Below are positions 16,975 through 26,218 of a stretch of DNA of 64,000 bases, piece by piece. The notes beneath the pieces are model-generated. The model did not search any database. It was not told the origin of the DNA and saw only the letters and a list, made by a program, of their open reading frames with translations. Position numbers and translations under genes: made by a program. Origin of the DNA: Planococcus rifietoensis. Lineage in GTDB: Bacteria > Bacillota > Bacilli > Bacillales_A > Planococcaceae. Location: NCBI RefSeq assembly GCF_001465795.2, contig NZ_CP013659.2, positions 2,064,501 to 2,128,500 on the forward strand, read 5' to 3'. Positions within the stretch are counted from its first letter, which is position 1. Every line of letters begins with the position of its first letter.

Positions 16975-19900
16975 TTAGTATCTCAAGGGCAGGGCAATGA
17001 TGAATGTGCTGCCTGCGCCTTCTTCGCTTTCCGCCCAAATTTCGCCTTTATGTGATTGAATAATTTCTTTGGCAATCGCGAGCCCAAGCCCGCTTCCTTT
17101 ATAATGGATCGATTCATCGATTTTGAAGAACCGGTCGAATATATGCGGCAATGCTTCTTTTTGGATGCCGCATCCATTATCTTCTACACGGATGATCAAC
17201 TCGCCATCCGCTTCTGTTTCATCCAGCATGTTCGCACTTGCCCGGATGCTTGCCGACAAAGTGATGCGCCCTTCTTCCGGCGACGTGTGCTTGACCGCAT
17301 TCCACAATAAATTCGAAAAGACTTGATCGACGCGGTCCACATCGACCAAAAGCCGCCAATCCGCTGGTTGTTCTTTTCCACTTGGCTTTTCGAATCGGAA
17401 GCGCCTGCCGCTTTGCGCAAGATCCGCTTCCATGGAGGCCGCAATCCTCTCCAGCCACTCATCCAACTTCAGTTCTCCGAAACGCAGCGTCATATTGCCG
17501 GATTTGTATTTCGACAGCTCCACCAAGTCTTCTGTCAAACGCTCCAGCAATAAGAGTTTTTTATGGATCATATCCAAATAGCGCGGATTGTTTTCTTCTA
17601 TCAAGCTTTCCTTCACTGCCTGGATATAGCTGTGGATCAGGGTGATCGGCGTGCCCAATTCATGTGAAATTGCCGAGAGCATCTCATTGCGCGATTTTTC
17701 AACTTCCTGGATTTCGTCATTAACCGTCAACAAGTTCATATTGGTGATTTCCAAAGCCATCGTCCGCTCTTTGACATTTCGTTCAAGGAAGAAATTCAAA
17801 TTGGTGATTTCCTGTGTCATGCTGCGCAGTGTAGCGAGCGTTTCCACTCTCATGAGAAACTCTTCGACATCGCATGGTTTCACGAGGTAATCGTTGGCCC
17901 CTGCACTGAAGGCATTTGTTTTCTCTTTGACACTTTCTTTATCGGACAGCATCAAGATCGGCAATTCAGTCAAAGTCGCATTGACCCGGATGCGGCGGCA
18001 TAATTCATCTCCTGCCATATCCGGAAGCTCGTCATCGAGAATGACCAAATCTGCTGGCCGATTCTCCAAATGCACGAGCGCTTCTTCGCCGCAGCTGACA
18101 CCTTCCGCCTTATAGCCTTCTCCTTTAAGCTGATGGACCAGCATCAAGCGATTGACTTCTTCCGCTTCCACGACCAAGATGCGCAACCCCTTCTTGACGT
18201 TCTTTTCTTTGATCAGCGAATCTGCCAACTGCGAAGCCGTCAGTTCCCTGATTTCTGTTGGCGACACAGATTCCTGTTCCCGTTCTTCTTCTGTAAGCGG
18301 CAGCGTGAAGGTAAAAGAAGATCCTTTGCCGATGGCCGACTCTGCTTTCAGCCAGCCACCCTGCATTTCCACCAGCCTTTTTGTGATTTTCAGCCCCATC
18401 CCGATGCCGAGATGAGGGGTCGTTGAAGTGCCTATAGGGTCAAACAAGCTTTCCAATTGCTGTTCTTCCATTCCGCTTCCTGTATCTTTGATCGTAATGG
18501 CGACTTGTTTTTTGATAATTTTTGCGGAAATGGTAATTTCACCGCTTTCCGTATGCTCTACTGCATTGCCGACAAGGTTGTAGAGCACTTGACGCACCCG
18601 TTCGGGATCGGCAATCGCTTCCGGAAAATCAGCCGGAATTGTATGCTTTAGGCTAACTTCGTTCGATTTCAGCAAAGGGGTGCATAAGCGGATGACAGAA
18701 TCTCCGATGGCTGGTAGTTTCACTTTTTCTAGATGCAACGACAGCATATGATGTTTCGGCCCTGAAAAATCCAGTGTTTCATTGATCATTCGCGCCAGCT
18801 TTTTACCGCTTTCAGAAATTGTCTCCAATTGCTGGATAACAGAATGCGGCATTTTGCTATAGGCCGATTCTTGAAGGGATTCTGCAATTCCGACCATTCC
18901 ATACAGCGGCGTCCGCAAGCTATGCGAAGTAATGGCGAGCAATTCGTCCTTGCGTTCATTGGCTTGCCGGAGTCGTTCGATTTCAATTCGCTGCCGTTCT
19001 GTAGAATTTCGCTCACGCTGAAGCCTTTCCTGCTCCCTGATTTTCTCTTTGTCCCGCAGCGCTAATGCAGCAAACAGGACCGCAAAGATGCCTAAAAAGA
19101 AAATCAATCCCTGAGCTGCTATTGTGACCGGCAAGATTCCGGAGACATAAAAGGCATTCAAAGCAGCCGCAACTGAAAAGAAAATTAAAGAGACCGTGTA
19201 ATAACGGGCATGCACCAATCCCCTTTTCATGCCGTAAGCTGCCAATAACAAGCTGACAGCCAGTGTGGAGCTGAGTGACAGTACGAGCAAGAGCCTCCCC
19301 CATTCGAGCGAAATGAATAAAGTAGTTAACACCACTGCATTGAATATGAGCAGTGATTTGATCATGCGGTCCGTTTCAGGCAAATGGCGTTTCGTATTCA
19401 ATAAGCCTTCCGTCAGCAGCGTCACCGACAGTGCTGACAGCCCGACCATGAAGAACATACTATGCCCGTTCCACAAATCCAATTCTGGCCAGATCACATC
19501 CAAACTCAAACCGGCTGCAGAAGAAAAAAGGAAAAACGCCGTGATAGCATAAATGACGAAATACAAGTACGCGCGCTGACGAATTACAGTAAAACGATGA
19601 ATATAATAGAGCAAAAACATTAACCCGAGCCCGCCAAGCACCCCGACAAACGCGACCTGTTCCCTGGTTTGGCTCTCGAATGCTTCCCGATTCCAAACGG
19701 TCACCGGCAATTGAATCGGCGCAGAAGATTCAACACGCATCCAGTAAACGATCGATTCGCCTGGAGGCGGCGCTATCGGAAAAACTGCCGTCCTGTGGAT
19801 GATTTCCGCCTCAACTTCCTGGCCTGCCTGCTCCACCGTGAATCCGCCTTCGCCATCAGCTGTATAGAGGCTCACTTCGTCGACACTCGATGACCCTAGT

Positions 19901-20235
19901 TCGAGAAGCCATTCGGTGTCTGTTTGTGCCTTGTTTTCCACTTCAAGCATGAGCCAATGAACCGAGGAGCTAAACCCGATATTCAACGGGGTATTGCCAG
20001 CGGGCATGAAGTTCCAAACATATGGAGGTTGATCAATATCCGCGATTTGCAAACTGCCTGATTCGTCTTCAAATACAGAAAGCCGGCTGCCCGCTGCAAT
20101 TTTTTCTATCCCCTCATCCAGCACAAGCTGGCGGCTGGACTCCGCTGAAATATTCATGCCGACACCGGAAAACACTAAACAGCATACGAGGAAAAAGAAT
20201 AGAGCTGAGCTTATCTTCCCATCGAAATAACTCAT
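16975..20235 (-). CDS. Hybrid sensor kinase: 7TMR-DISM receptor, two kinase cores and a receiver
   Basis: 1086 residues. Signal segment (1-33), extracellular 7TMR-DISM ligand domain (about 40-185), seven membrane segments (about 190-395), a coiled coil (about 398-435), HisKA with His in ITSHSLRTPL, HATPase (LYNLVGNAVEHT, KDTGSGM), a receiver (about 690-805) with phospho-Asp in LVILDDELPD, a second HisKA (AISHELGTP, about 850) and a second HATPase (NLLWNAVKHTSP, EDNGCGI) at the C-terminus. The receiver's usual acidic pair is changed to Glu-Ala (LVVEAEE). DISM domains are thought to bind carbohydrates, which would suit the adjacent polysaccharide cluster. The start follows AGAGGTGCAGTGCC. It is followed by its probable response regulator. 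Confidence 0.9.
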   Translation of the reverse strand: MSYFDGKISSALFFFLVCCLVFSGVGMNISAESSRQLVLDEGIEKIAAGSRLSVFEDESGSLQIADIDQPPYVWNFMPAGNTPLNIGFSSSVHWLMLEVENKAQTDTEWLLELGSSSVDEVSLYTADGEGGFTVEQAGQEVEAEIIHRTAVFPIAPPPGESIVYWMRVESSAPIQLPVTVWNREAFESQTREQVAFVGVLGGLGLMFLLYYIHRFTVIRQRAYLYFVIYAITAFFLFSSAAGLSLDVIWPELDLWNGHSMFFMVGLSALSVTLLTEGLLNTKRHLPETDRMIKSLLIFNAVVLTTLFISLEWGRLLLVLSLSSTLAVSLLLAAYGMKRGLVHARYYTVSLIFFSVAAALNAFYVSGILPVTIAAQGLIFFLGIFAVLFAALALRDKEKIREQERLQRERNSTERQRIEIERLRQANERKDELLAITSHSLRTPLYGMVGIAESLQESAYSKMPHSVIQQLETISESGKKLARMINETLDFSGPKHHMLSLHLEKVKLPAIGDSVIRLCTPLLKSNEVSLKHTIPADFPEAIADPERVRQVLYNLVGNAVEHTESGEITISAKIIKKQVAITIKDTGSGMEEQQLESLFDPIGTSTTPHLGIGMGLKITKRLVEMQGGWLKAESAIGKGSSFTFTLPLTEEEREQESVSPTEIRELTASQLADSLIKEKNVKKGLRILVVEAEEVNRLMLVHQLKGEGYKAEGVSCGEEALVHLENRPADLVILDDELPDMAGDELCRRIRVNATLTELPILMLSDKESVKEKTNAFSAGANDYLVKPCDVEEFLMRVETLATLRSMTQEITNLNFFLERNVKERTMALEITNMNLLTVNDEIQEVEKSRNEMLSAISHELGTPITLIHSYIQAVKESLIEENNPRYLDMIHKKLLLLERLTEDLVELSKYKSGNMTLRFGELKLDEWLERIAASMEADLAQSGRRFRFEKPSGKEQPADWRLLVDVDRVDQVFSNLLWNAVKHTSPEEGRITLSASIRASANMLDETEADGELIIRVEDNGCGIQKEALPHIFDRFFKIDESIHYKGSGLGLAIAKEIIQSHKGEIWAESEEGAGSTFIIALPLRY

Positions 20236-20517
20236 GGCACTGCACCTCTTTTATCCGAATTATCAGATATCTATAGTTTTCGGAATCTCATTTATTGGAC
20301 GGAGCGCAAAATAGCAGGAAATAATCGTTTGTCCTAAGGCAAAAGATTTACTTTTAGTTTTTTTAATCCATTTTATGTATATTAACTAGGTTTATTGATT
20401 TAACGAAATCATATCATTTATCACAGGAAAAGAAAACCATTTTAATTTCCGAATATTCAAATATATATTTTGCCCTATAATAAATAAAGCCGTTCTCACG
20501 CCTTAGTTCAAAAGAAT
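20236..20517. other. AT-rich intergenic region
   Basis: About 280 nt without a plausible gene. It holds the upstream region of the hybrid kinase on the minus strand. I found no convincing SigA or SigB promoter and no repeat beyond scattered AT tracts. Confidence 0.5.
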
Positions 20518-20548
20518 CAAAAAAACCGTAAGCATCCGCTTACGGTTT
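20518..20548 (-). terminator. Terminator overlapping the stop of the diguanylate cyclase gene
   Basis: A perfect 12-bp stem AAAACCGTAAGC / GCTTACGGTTTT with loop ATCC and a T run on the minus strand. The TAA stop codon (20540-20542) lies inside the stem. Confidence 0.88.
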
Positions 20549-22210
20549 TAGTAATTGAAATGCATCTGTTTCATTGCCTTTAACTTTATACATCGCTTCA
20601 TCGGCCCGCCTTAATATGGAGGAAATGCTTTCTTCTGCCGAAGACGCTACAGCCGCTCCTAAACTGAAATTGACTGGGACGGTATTGCCATGGATGACCC
20701 AGTTGCCCGAAAGCAAACCATGGATGTGTTGTGCAGCTGCTTGAGCCGCGGAATCGGTCGCTACTCCTTCCAAAATGATAACGAATTCATCGCCGCCCAT
20801 CCTGGCAGGAATATACCCTTGTTCTTCCAATTTGGATAAGCGCCCCGCAAACTCAACCAAAACCATATCTCCGAAATCATGGCCATATTCATCATTAATG
20901 TACTTGAAATCATCAAGGTCCAATACAGCCAAGGCTATTTTCCCGCCTGCCCGTTCCTGCTCTTGTTGCTTTTTCTGGCTGTATTCTTGGAAATAGCGGC
21001 GGTTCGGAAGGCCCGTCAAGGAATCATGGAATGCATAATATTCCAACTGGGCTTCGTAATCCTTTTGAACTGAAATGTCTCGGACGATCATGACCATATG
21101 TGAAAACACGCCTTCCCCATCGTAAACGGGAGTTCCGTTCATTTCCGCCCAGATCCATCCGCGTGCCGGGTGATCGAAGCGCAGCTGCAAGGAATATGGG
21201 CCTGCCTGTTGCATAGCTTCCTGAAACTGCTGAGCGACAAGCGCCAAGTCGTCGGGGTGTACGTTAAAGAACGGTTTTTGCGACGCCGCTTCTTCTGGGG
21301 CAATGCCGAAAATCTCCTGGCTCGAGGGGGATACATATAAATATTCCTTTTGCCTATTCATCAAGATCACAACGTCGTACACATTCTCGGCAATCACGCG
21401 AAAATTCTTCTCGCTCTCCAAATATTTGCTGACCAGCCTATCCAGCTCAGTCATGTTTTTCGCCATCAAATAATAGCCGGTGACTTTTCCGTAGACGCTA
21501 ATCGGAATGAATTTCACTAAACAGCCGATAGCTTCCCCGTTCTCGGCTTTCAGGCTTAGCCGATGGTCTTTATAGAGGCCTGCCCTTGCCTCTTGAAAGA
21601 TCTCGTACGATCTCATATGCTCGGCTGGTTCGACTACTTCGCAGAAATCCCTGCCTGCCAATTCGCTGATGGGACGCTGGATTAACGTCCGGGCCATCCG
21701 GTTCCCACCGTTGATTTGCCCGTTCAATGTCAAAGTGAATACCGCATCGCCGTTGCTTTCAAACAACGAACGATATTTGGCATTGCTTTCTTCCAGCCGG
21801 CTGAGCGCTTCTTCGCGTGAATGCTTGGCCAGCTTTTCTTCCGTCACATCATTGACCACGCTGACGATATGGCTGCACCGGCCGGAATCGTCGAACATCG
21901 GCGTCAAGCGCGACTTTGAATAACGCAGTTCACCGTTTGGGGCATAATAAGAATCCTCATAGAAAATGCTCGTCCCTGCCGTCAAAGCCTTCTCATAAAA
22001 ATGGATCAGCTGTCGTGCTATTTCCGGTTCGTGCACTTCACGAAATGCCTTTCCGAGGGCGGAGTCATCCAATTGCGTATTGACTTTAACCGCCTCATTG
22101 ATGAACTCGTAAACCCAAGCATCCTTTTCAACCCTGACAATGAAAATCATTTCTTCTATCCCTTCGAGCAATACACGCTCTAACGCCAATCGTTCAGGCC
22201 TTCTCCCCAT
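20540..22210 (-). CDS. PAS-domain diguanylate cyclase (GGDEF)
   Basis: 556 residues, cytosolic: no signal or membrane segment. Three PAS-like modules (about 15-130, 145-260, 280-400) precede a GGDEF domain (about 405-556). The active site is intact (RMGGDEFVIILEG, with LDLDDFKYINDEYGHDFGD upstream), so it should make c-di-GMP. The position of the inhibitory RxxD site reads EQGY, so product inhibition there is not expected. No EAL domain. The ATG at 22210 follows GGGGGATTGAAG; an in-frame GTG at 22240 lacks a ribosome site. A possible target is the degenerate-GGDEF receptor in the exopolysaccharide operon at 30-37 kb. Confidence 0.9.
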   Translation of the reverse strand: MGRRPERLALERVLLEGIEEMIFIVRVEKDAWVYEFINEAVKVNTQLDDSALGKAFREVHEPEIARQLIHFYEKALTAGTSIFYEDSYYAPNGELRYSKSRLTPMFDDSGRCSHIVSVVNDVTEEKLAKHSREEALSRLEESNAKYRSLFESNGDAVFTLTLNGQINGGNRMARTLIQRPISELAGRDFCEVVEPAEHMRSYEIFQEARAGLYKDHRLSLKAENGEAIGCLVKFIPISVYGKVTGYYLMAKNMTELDRLVSKYLESEKNFRVIAENVYDVVILMNRQKEYLYVSPSSQEIFGIAPEEAASQKPFFNVHPDDLALVAQQFQEAMQQAGPYSLQLRFDHPARGWIWAEMNGTPVYDGEGVFSHMVMIVRDISVQKDYEAQLEYYAFHDSLTGLPNRRYFQEYSQKKQQEQERAGGKIALAVLDLDDFKYINDEYGHDFGDMVLVEFAGRLSKLEEQGYIPARMGGDEFVIILEGVATDSAAQAAAQHIHGLLSGNWVIHGNTVPVNFSLGAAVASSAEESISSILRRADEAMYKVKGNETDAFQLLKP

Positions 22211-22480
22211 CTTCAATCCCCCAATTCCCCATAATGCCACTGACTTGTTTTAACTTCTTTAACATCTTATCAGACTTTCCATTCATCAGGAACTTTACGC
22301 CTAGCTGTAACGTCTATCGACACATTTGTTACCGTCCATGCAATGGATTCCACTCGCCCAACTGCCAAGCACTCCATAAGCCAAGCTCATCTGTATCCGC
22401 TATAATGAAAGCAGATTCATGCAGCCAAACTGATTTTTTGCTTTCATTCCACCACTCGGGCGCAACTAGGAGGGACTATT

Positions 22481-23239
22481 ATGTGCTTAATCAATCTGCA
22501 ATTCCAGCAGCACCCCCGCTATAAATTAATCGTCGCCGCAAACCGGGATGAGTTTTACGGACGCCCCGCTGCGCCTGCCCATTTCTGGAAAGATTCACAC
22601 GGAATTCTCGCCGGCCGCGATTTAAGCCAGATGGGCACTTGGCTCGGCGTCCATAAATCGGGGCGCTTCGCTGCACTGACCAATTACCGGGACCCCGAAC
22701 ATATGGCAGCCGGCGCCAAATCACGGGGCGAACTGGTCACGCAATTCCTCGATGGCCATATCGCTCCTGAAGATTATTTGCGGGAGATCGATGACCAGGA
22801 ATATGCGGGATTCAATTTGATCGCAGGCGATGCCGACGGGCTGTATTATTACAATAATATTCACGGCGAACCGGTGAAAGTTCCGCCTGGCACGCACGGG
22901 TTAAGCAATCATTTCCTGAACACGCCTTGGCCGAAAGTCGAGCGCGGAAAAGAGAAGCTTGAGGCTTATGTATCGGTAAACGAACACTTGGAACTCGACC
23001 GCCTGTTTGAAATTCTAGCGGATGCTGAACAAGCGCCCGATCACTTGCTCCCGCAAACCGGCGTCGGCCTGGATCTGGAACGTGCGCTGTCGCCGATGTT
23101 CATCAAAATGCCCGATTATGGAACACGCTCAGCCACCGTATTGCTCATCGATCACGACGGGCTGGTTACTTTCGCTGAGCGAAGCTATGAAAATGGCGAG
23201 TTCCGTGAAGACCGCAAATACGAATTCCAGATTTCCTGA
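22481..23239 (+). CDS. NRDE (TANGO2-like) family protein
   Basis: 252 residues. It begins MCLI, with the Cys that would become the N-terminal residue, and carries the family signature AANRDEFYGRPA at about 20-31, followed by GTWLGV and FAALTNYR. NRDE proteins have an Ntn-hydrolase-like fold; their role in bacteria is not settled. The start follows AGGAGGGACTATT. A TATAAT at 22401-22406 may be its -10 box, without a clear -35. Confidence 0.85.
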   Translation: MCLINLQFQQHPRYKLIVAANRDEFYGRPAAPAHFWKDSHGILAGRDLSQMGTWLGVHKSGRFAALTNYRDPEHMAAGAKSRGELVTQFLDGHIAPEDYLREIDDQEYAGFNLIAGDADGLYYYNNIHGEPVKVPPGTHGLSNHFLNTPWPKVERGKEKLEAYVSVNEHLELDRLFEILADAEQAPDHLLPQTGVGLDLERALSPMFIKMPDYGTRSATVLLIDHDGLVTFAERSYENGEFREDRKYEFQIS

Positions 23240-23333
23240 AGCAAGCGGCTTCCACCCTCTTTGGGTATTTCATCTAGTTTTTAGGAAGTGATTCCATACA
23301 TCCAATGAAACGATTCCCTATTAAAAAGCCGAT

Positions 23334-23370
23334 AAGAACCCCCAAGCGGATCGCCCGCTTGGGGGTTCTT
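23334..23370. terminator. Bidirectional terminator between NRDE and SRPBCC genes
   Basis: Arms AAGAACCCCCAAGCG and CGCTTGGGGGTTCTT form a perfect stem with a short loop. It lies between two converging genes and can serve both. Confidence 0.85.
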
Positions 23371-23377
23371 CAACATT

Positions 23378-23863
23378 CTATGCAAAATCGACGCCCATGC
23401 TTTCGAACAAGCGCTTATATTCAGGATACCAGCGCTCCCATTCAGACGTGCGCTCAATTCCCCGGCCATCCAAAATCGCTTCCATAATATCCAGCGCTAC
23501 GTGCCACCCCGCCACGTCTTTCGGGGTTTGATCTGTAATATTTGGTAAAGTTTCGACCATCTTCACTCTCGTTCCCTGGCCATCCGGGCCCAGTTCAAAC
23601 CGCACATGGTCATCACCCCATTCAAAAGCTAGAAGTTCTCCAGTTTTATAGTCAGTGACGGGAAATTCTTTCTTTTTCCCATGTCCCATGTCCAATGTCA
23701 GATGGCCCGTTTCGCCTTCTTCCTCCATTTGAAGGCCTGAAAACCAGCGATGGATTTTGTGGTTGTCTGTCAGCATCGCCCATACTTGCTCCAGGGAATG
23801 CTCGAAGTATCTGTCGAATGTGGCGTTGTAGCCGGTAGGATTTTTGGTGATTTCTGCTGTCAT
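23378..23863 (-). CDS. SRPBCC/AHSA1-domain protein
   Basis: 161 residues, a single Aha1/START-like domain. Landmarks are FDRYFEHSLEQVWAMLTD at the start, RWF in the first helix and a C-terminal GWHVALDIMEAIL helix. The fold binds small hydrophobic ligands; no function can be named. The ATG at 23863 is chosen for AGGAGGAATTTCA just before it; a longer frame to 23980 has no ribosome site and overlaps the divergent promoter. A possible SigA promoter on the minus strand is TCGAAA-N17-TATACT, just upstream. Confidence 0.82.
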   Translation of the reverse strand: MTAEITKNPTGYNATFDRYFEHSLEQVWAMLTDNHKIHRWFSGLQMEEEGETGHLTLDMGHGKKKEFPVTDYKTGELLAFEWGDDHVRFELGPDGQGTRVKMVETLPNITDQTPKDVAGWHVALDIMEAILDGRGIERTSEWERWYPEYKRLFESMGVDFA

Positions 23864-23913
23864 TGAAATTCCTCCTCCACTCGTCTTTACTAAATAGTAT
23901 ACCCAAGTTCCGT

Positions 23914-23937
23914 GTGTTTTCGACGTAAATCGGGTAT
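23914..23937 (+). promoter_or_regulatory. Possible SigB-type promoter before uvsE
   Basis: GGGTAT (23932-23937) is a perfect SigB -10 box. GTGTTT, 12 nt upstream, is a partial match to the -35 consensus GTTTAA. It lies 25 nt before the uvsE start. Confidence 0.35.
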
Positions 23938-23961
23938 ATTGTGCGGGAGGAGCTGAAAACG

Positions 23962-24834
23962 ATGAGATTAGGATATGCATGCATGAACACCGAGCTGAAA
24001 ACGGTTTTTCGCACCTTGCGTCTAGCCACAGCCGAAAAAGAAGGAATCGAAAAGATTAAAGAATTAACCATCCAAAATATGGAAACCACTTTAGAAGTCA
24101 TTCGCTGGAATTTGGAACAAGGCATTCTTTTTTACCGCGCTTCGAGTTCCATTATCCCGTTGTCGACACATCCAATCAATGATTGGCGCTGGTGGGAAGA
24201 TGAAGATTTCCTGGCGATTGCTGGCGAGATCCGCCGATTGGTAGATGAGCATGGAATACGCATTTCCGTTCATCCTGGCCAGTATACGGTGTTGAATTCA
24301 CCTAAGCCTGAAGTAGTCCGGAAATCGATTGAAGACCTTGAATACCACGACAAATTGATTCAATTGCTCGGCGGCACAGACATCATCTTGCACACAGGCG
24401 GGGCATATGGCGATAAAGAAACTGCCAAACGGCGTTTTGCCGACAATTACTTGATGTTGTCCGCTAGCATCCGACAGCGATTGAGGCTTGAAAATGATGA
24501 CAAAACTTTCACATTGCGCGATGTGCTTGATGTTCACGCCATGTGCCAAGTCCCGATTTGTTTCGACATACATCATCATAATTGCAATAACGACGGGGAG
24601 CCGGTCGATTTCTCGGAAATTCTGGCTACTTGGGAAGGATACGGGCGCCCAAAAATCCACATCAGCACAGGACGAGAAGGATTCACCGACCTGCGCCATC
24701 ATGACCTCATCTCAGAAGAGGATTTTGCTGAATTGCTGAAGCTTGTCGAAGGTTATGAAGTCGATATCATGTTTGAAGCAAAACTGAAGGAACAAGCGGT
24801 GTTGCCGTTTCTCCACAAACTCCAAAACCAATAG
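23962..24834 (+). CDS. uvsE: UV damage endonuclease (UvdE/UvsE)
   Basis: 291 residues, a TIM-barrel metal-dependent endonuclease that nicks 5' of UV photoproducts. It begins MRLGYACMN, the family's usual start, and has RASSSIIPLSTHP, SVHPGQYTVLNSP, DIILHTGGAYGDK, FDIHHH and HISTGREG, which carry the metal ligands. The ATG at 23962 follows GGGAGGAG. It is a single gene with its own terminator, divergent from the SRPBCC gene, with a possible SigB promoter upstream. Confidence 0.93.
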   Translation: MRLGYACMNTELKTVFRTLRLATAEKEGIEKIKELTIQNMETTLEVIRWNLEQGILFYRASSSIIPLSTHPINDWRWWEDEDFLAIAGEIRRLVDEHGIRISVHPGQYTVLNSPKPEVVRKSIEDLEYHDKLIQLLGGTDIILHTGGAYGDKETAKRRFADNYLMLSASIRQRLRLENDDKTFTLRDVLDVHAMCQVPICFDIHHHNCNNDGEPVDFSEILATWEGYGRPKIHISTGREGFTDLRHHDLISEEDFAELLKLVEGYEVDIMFEAKLKEQAVLPFLHKLQNQ

Positions 24835-24835
24835 C

Positions 24836-24882
24836 AAAAACCGCCTGGACAGCCGTTGCTCGGCTATCCAGGCGGTTTTTTT
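24836..24882. terminator. Bidirectional terminator between uvsE and the sensor kinase gene
   Basis: A long stem with arms AAAAACCGCCTGGA and TCCAGGCGGTTTTT plus inner AGCCG/CGGCT pairs, and T runs on both sides. Confidence 0.9.
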
Positions 24883-26149
24883 ATCCATTCGGCAGTTTTG
24901 GAAATTCCAATGTGAATTTAGTCCCTTTGCCGACTTCCGATTCTACGGTAATATCTCCGCCCATTTGATTGAGTATGCTGTAAGTGACCATGAGACCAAG
25001 CCCTGTCCCTTTCGACTTATTGGAGAAATACGGTTCCCCGAGACGCTTGACTTGTTCTTTCGTCATGCCCACGCCTTCGTCTTGGATATGCACACAAACC
25101 GTATGGGCAGATGTCTCAAGCTCGACCTGCAGTTTTCCGCCATCCGTCATTGCTTCAATGCCGTTCCGGATGATATTCACCAAAGCCTGATGGAGTTTTT
25201 GCGAATCGCCTAGAATCGGGCTGGCAGCGTCAGAGCCCTGTACAAAAATTTCTACATTCCTGGCATTGGCATAAGGCGTCATGATTTTGATGACATGGGA
25301 TAGTTCAGGTTCCACCTCGATGCGCTTCATTTCACCGTAAACCGGCTTTGCATAAATCAAGTAATCGTCGATCAAGTCTTCGGCTACTTTGATTTCCTCC
25401 AGAATGGTTTGCTGGAACTCCAGCTGTTTCGCCCGCGGGTATTCATATTCTTGAAGCAGCTGGACAAACCCTTTTACGCTTTGCAGCGGATTGCGCAGTT
25501 CATGGGATACAGCCGCCGCGAAATGGCTGACCGTCTCCATCTTTTCATGGCGCATGAGCGAATTATATAAATACTCCTGTTTTTGCAGATGCTCGATGAG
25601 CAAAGCAGTCAAGATGATGATGCCGCCTTGATTGAGCATGAGCATAAGCCAGATTCCAATCAAGTTGTGGATCGGGTCCCCAAAGAAGAAATAGCCCGCA
25701 AACATATTGAATAGCAGCGACACAATCGAAATAATGAAAACAAGCGCCGCTTTCCACCAGCGATTGACTTTCCGGTAAAGCGGACCAAGAAAAGGCACGC
25801 CTGCGGCCACCAACAGCTGATTCAAGATAGCGATATACATGCCATCCCCGCCTATGGCTATACGCCCGACAGCCGATACGATAAACAGCACCGCACTGAC
25901 CAGGGGCCCGCCGTATAAAGCTCCGACAATCATCGGTACTTGCCGGAGATCGAATATATAATCTTCCGTAAGAAATTGGTACGGAAACACCATGCATAGG
26001 ATGATGGAGATGGAAAACAAGATCGTCATGGTGATCCTGTGGCTAACGAAGAAGTTTCGCTGCCCGGCTGTCGCGAACATCTGATAGAGGATGATTGGAA
26101 AAATGATGAAGAAAATATTATTGATCATGCCGGTCATCATTGCTTCCAT
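24881..26149 (-). CDS. Membrane sensor histidine kinase (5TM-LYT type)
   Basis: 422 residues. Six or so membrane segments (about 5-190) form a 5TM-5TMR_LYT module, recognisable by DLRQVPMIVGALYGGP. HisKA follows (phospho-His in AAAVSHELRNPLQSVKGF, about 215), then HATPase (IIRNGIEAMTD, DEGVGM, GTGLGL). It resembles KinB-like orphan kinases of Bacillales; no response regulator gene is adjacent. The start follows GGGAGGTGCAGCC. The sigma-factor gene lies 70 nt upstream in the same direction. Confidence 0.88.
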   Translation of the reverse strand: MEAMMTGMINNIFFIIFPIILYQMFATAGQRNFFVSHRITMTILFSISIILCMVFPYQFLTEDYIFDLRQVPMIVGALYGGPLVSAVLFIVSAVGRIAIGGDGMYIAILNQLLVAAGVPFLGPLYRKVNRWWKAALVFIISIVSLLFNMFAGYFFFGDPIHNLIGIWLMLMLNQGGIIILTALLIEHLQKQEYLYNSLMRHEKMETVSHFAAAVSHELRNPLQSVKGFVQLLQEYEYPRAKQLEFQQTILEEIKVAEDLIDDYLIYAKPVYGEMKRIEVEPELSHVIKIMTPYANARNVEIFVQGSDAASPILGDSQKLHQALVNIIRNGIEAMTDGGKLQVELETSAHTVCVHIQDEGVGMTKEQVKRLGEPYFSNKSKGTGLGLMVTYSILNQMGGDITVESEVGKGTKFTLEFPKLPNG

Positions 26150-26218
26150 GGCTGCACCTCCCTTTCCCGTTTCAGATTACTATTATACCGATAACTTCCC
26201 CTCCCCTTCCAGCTATTT

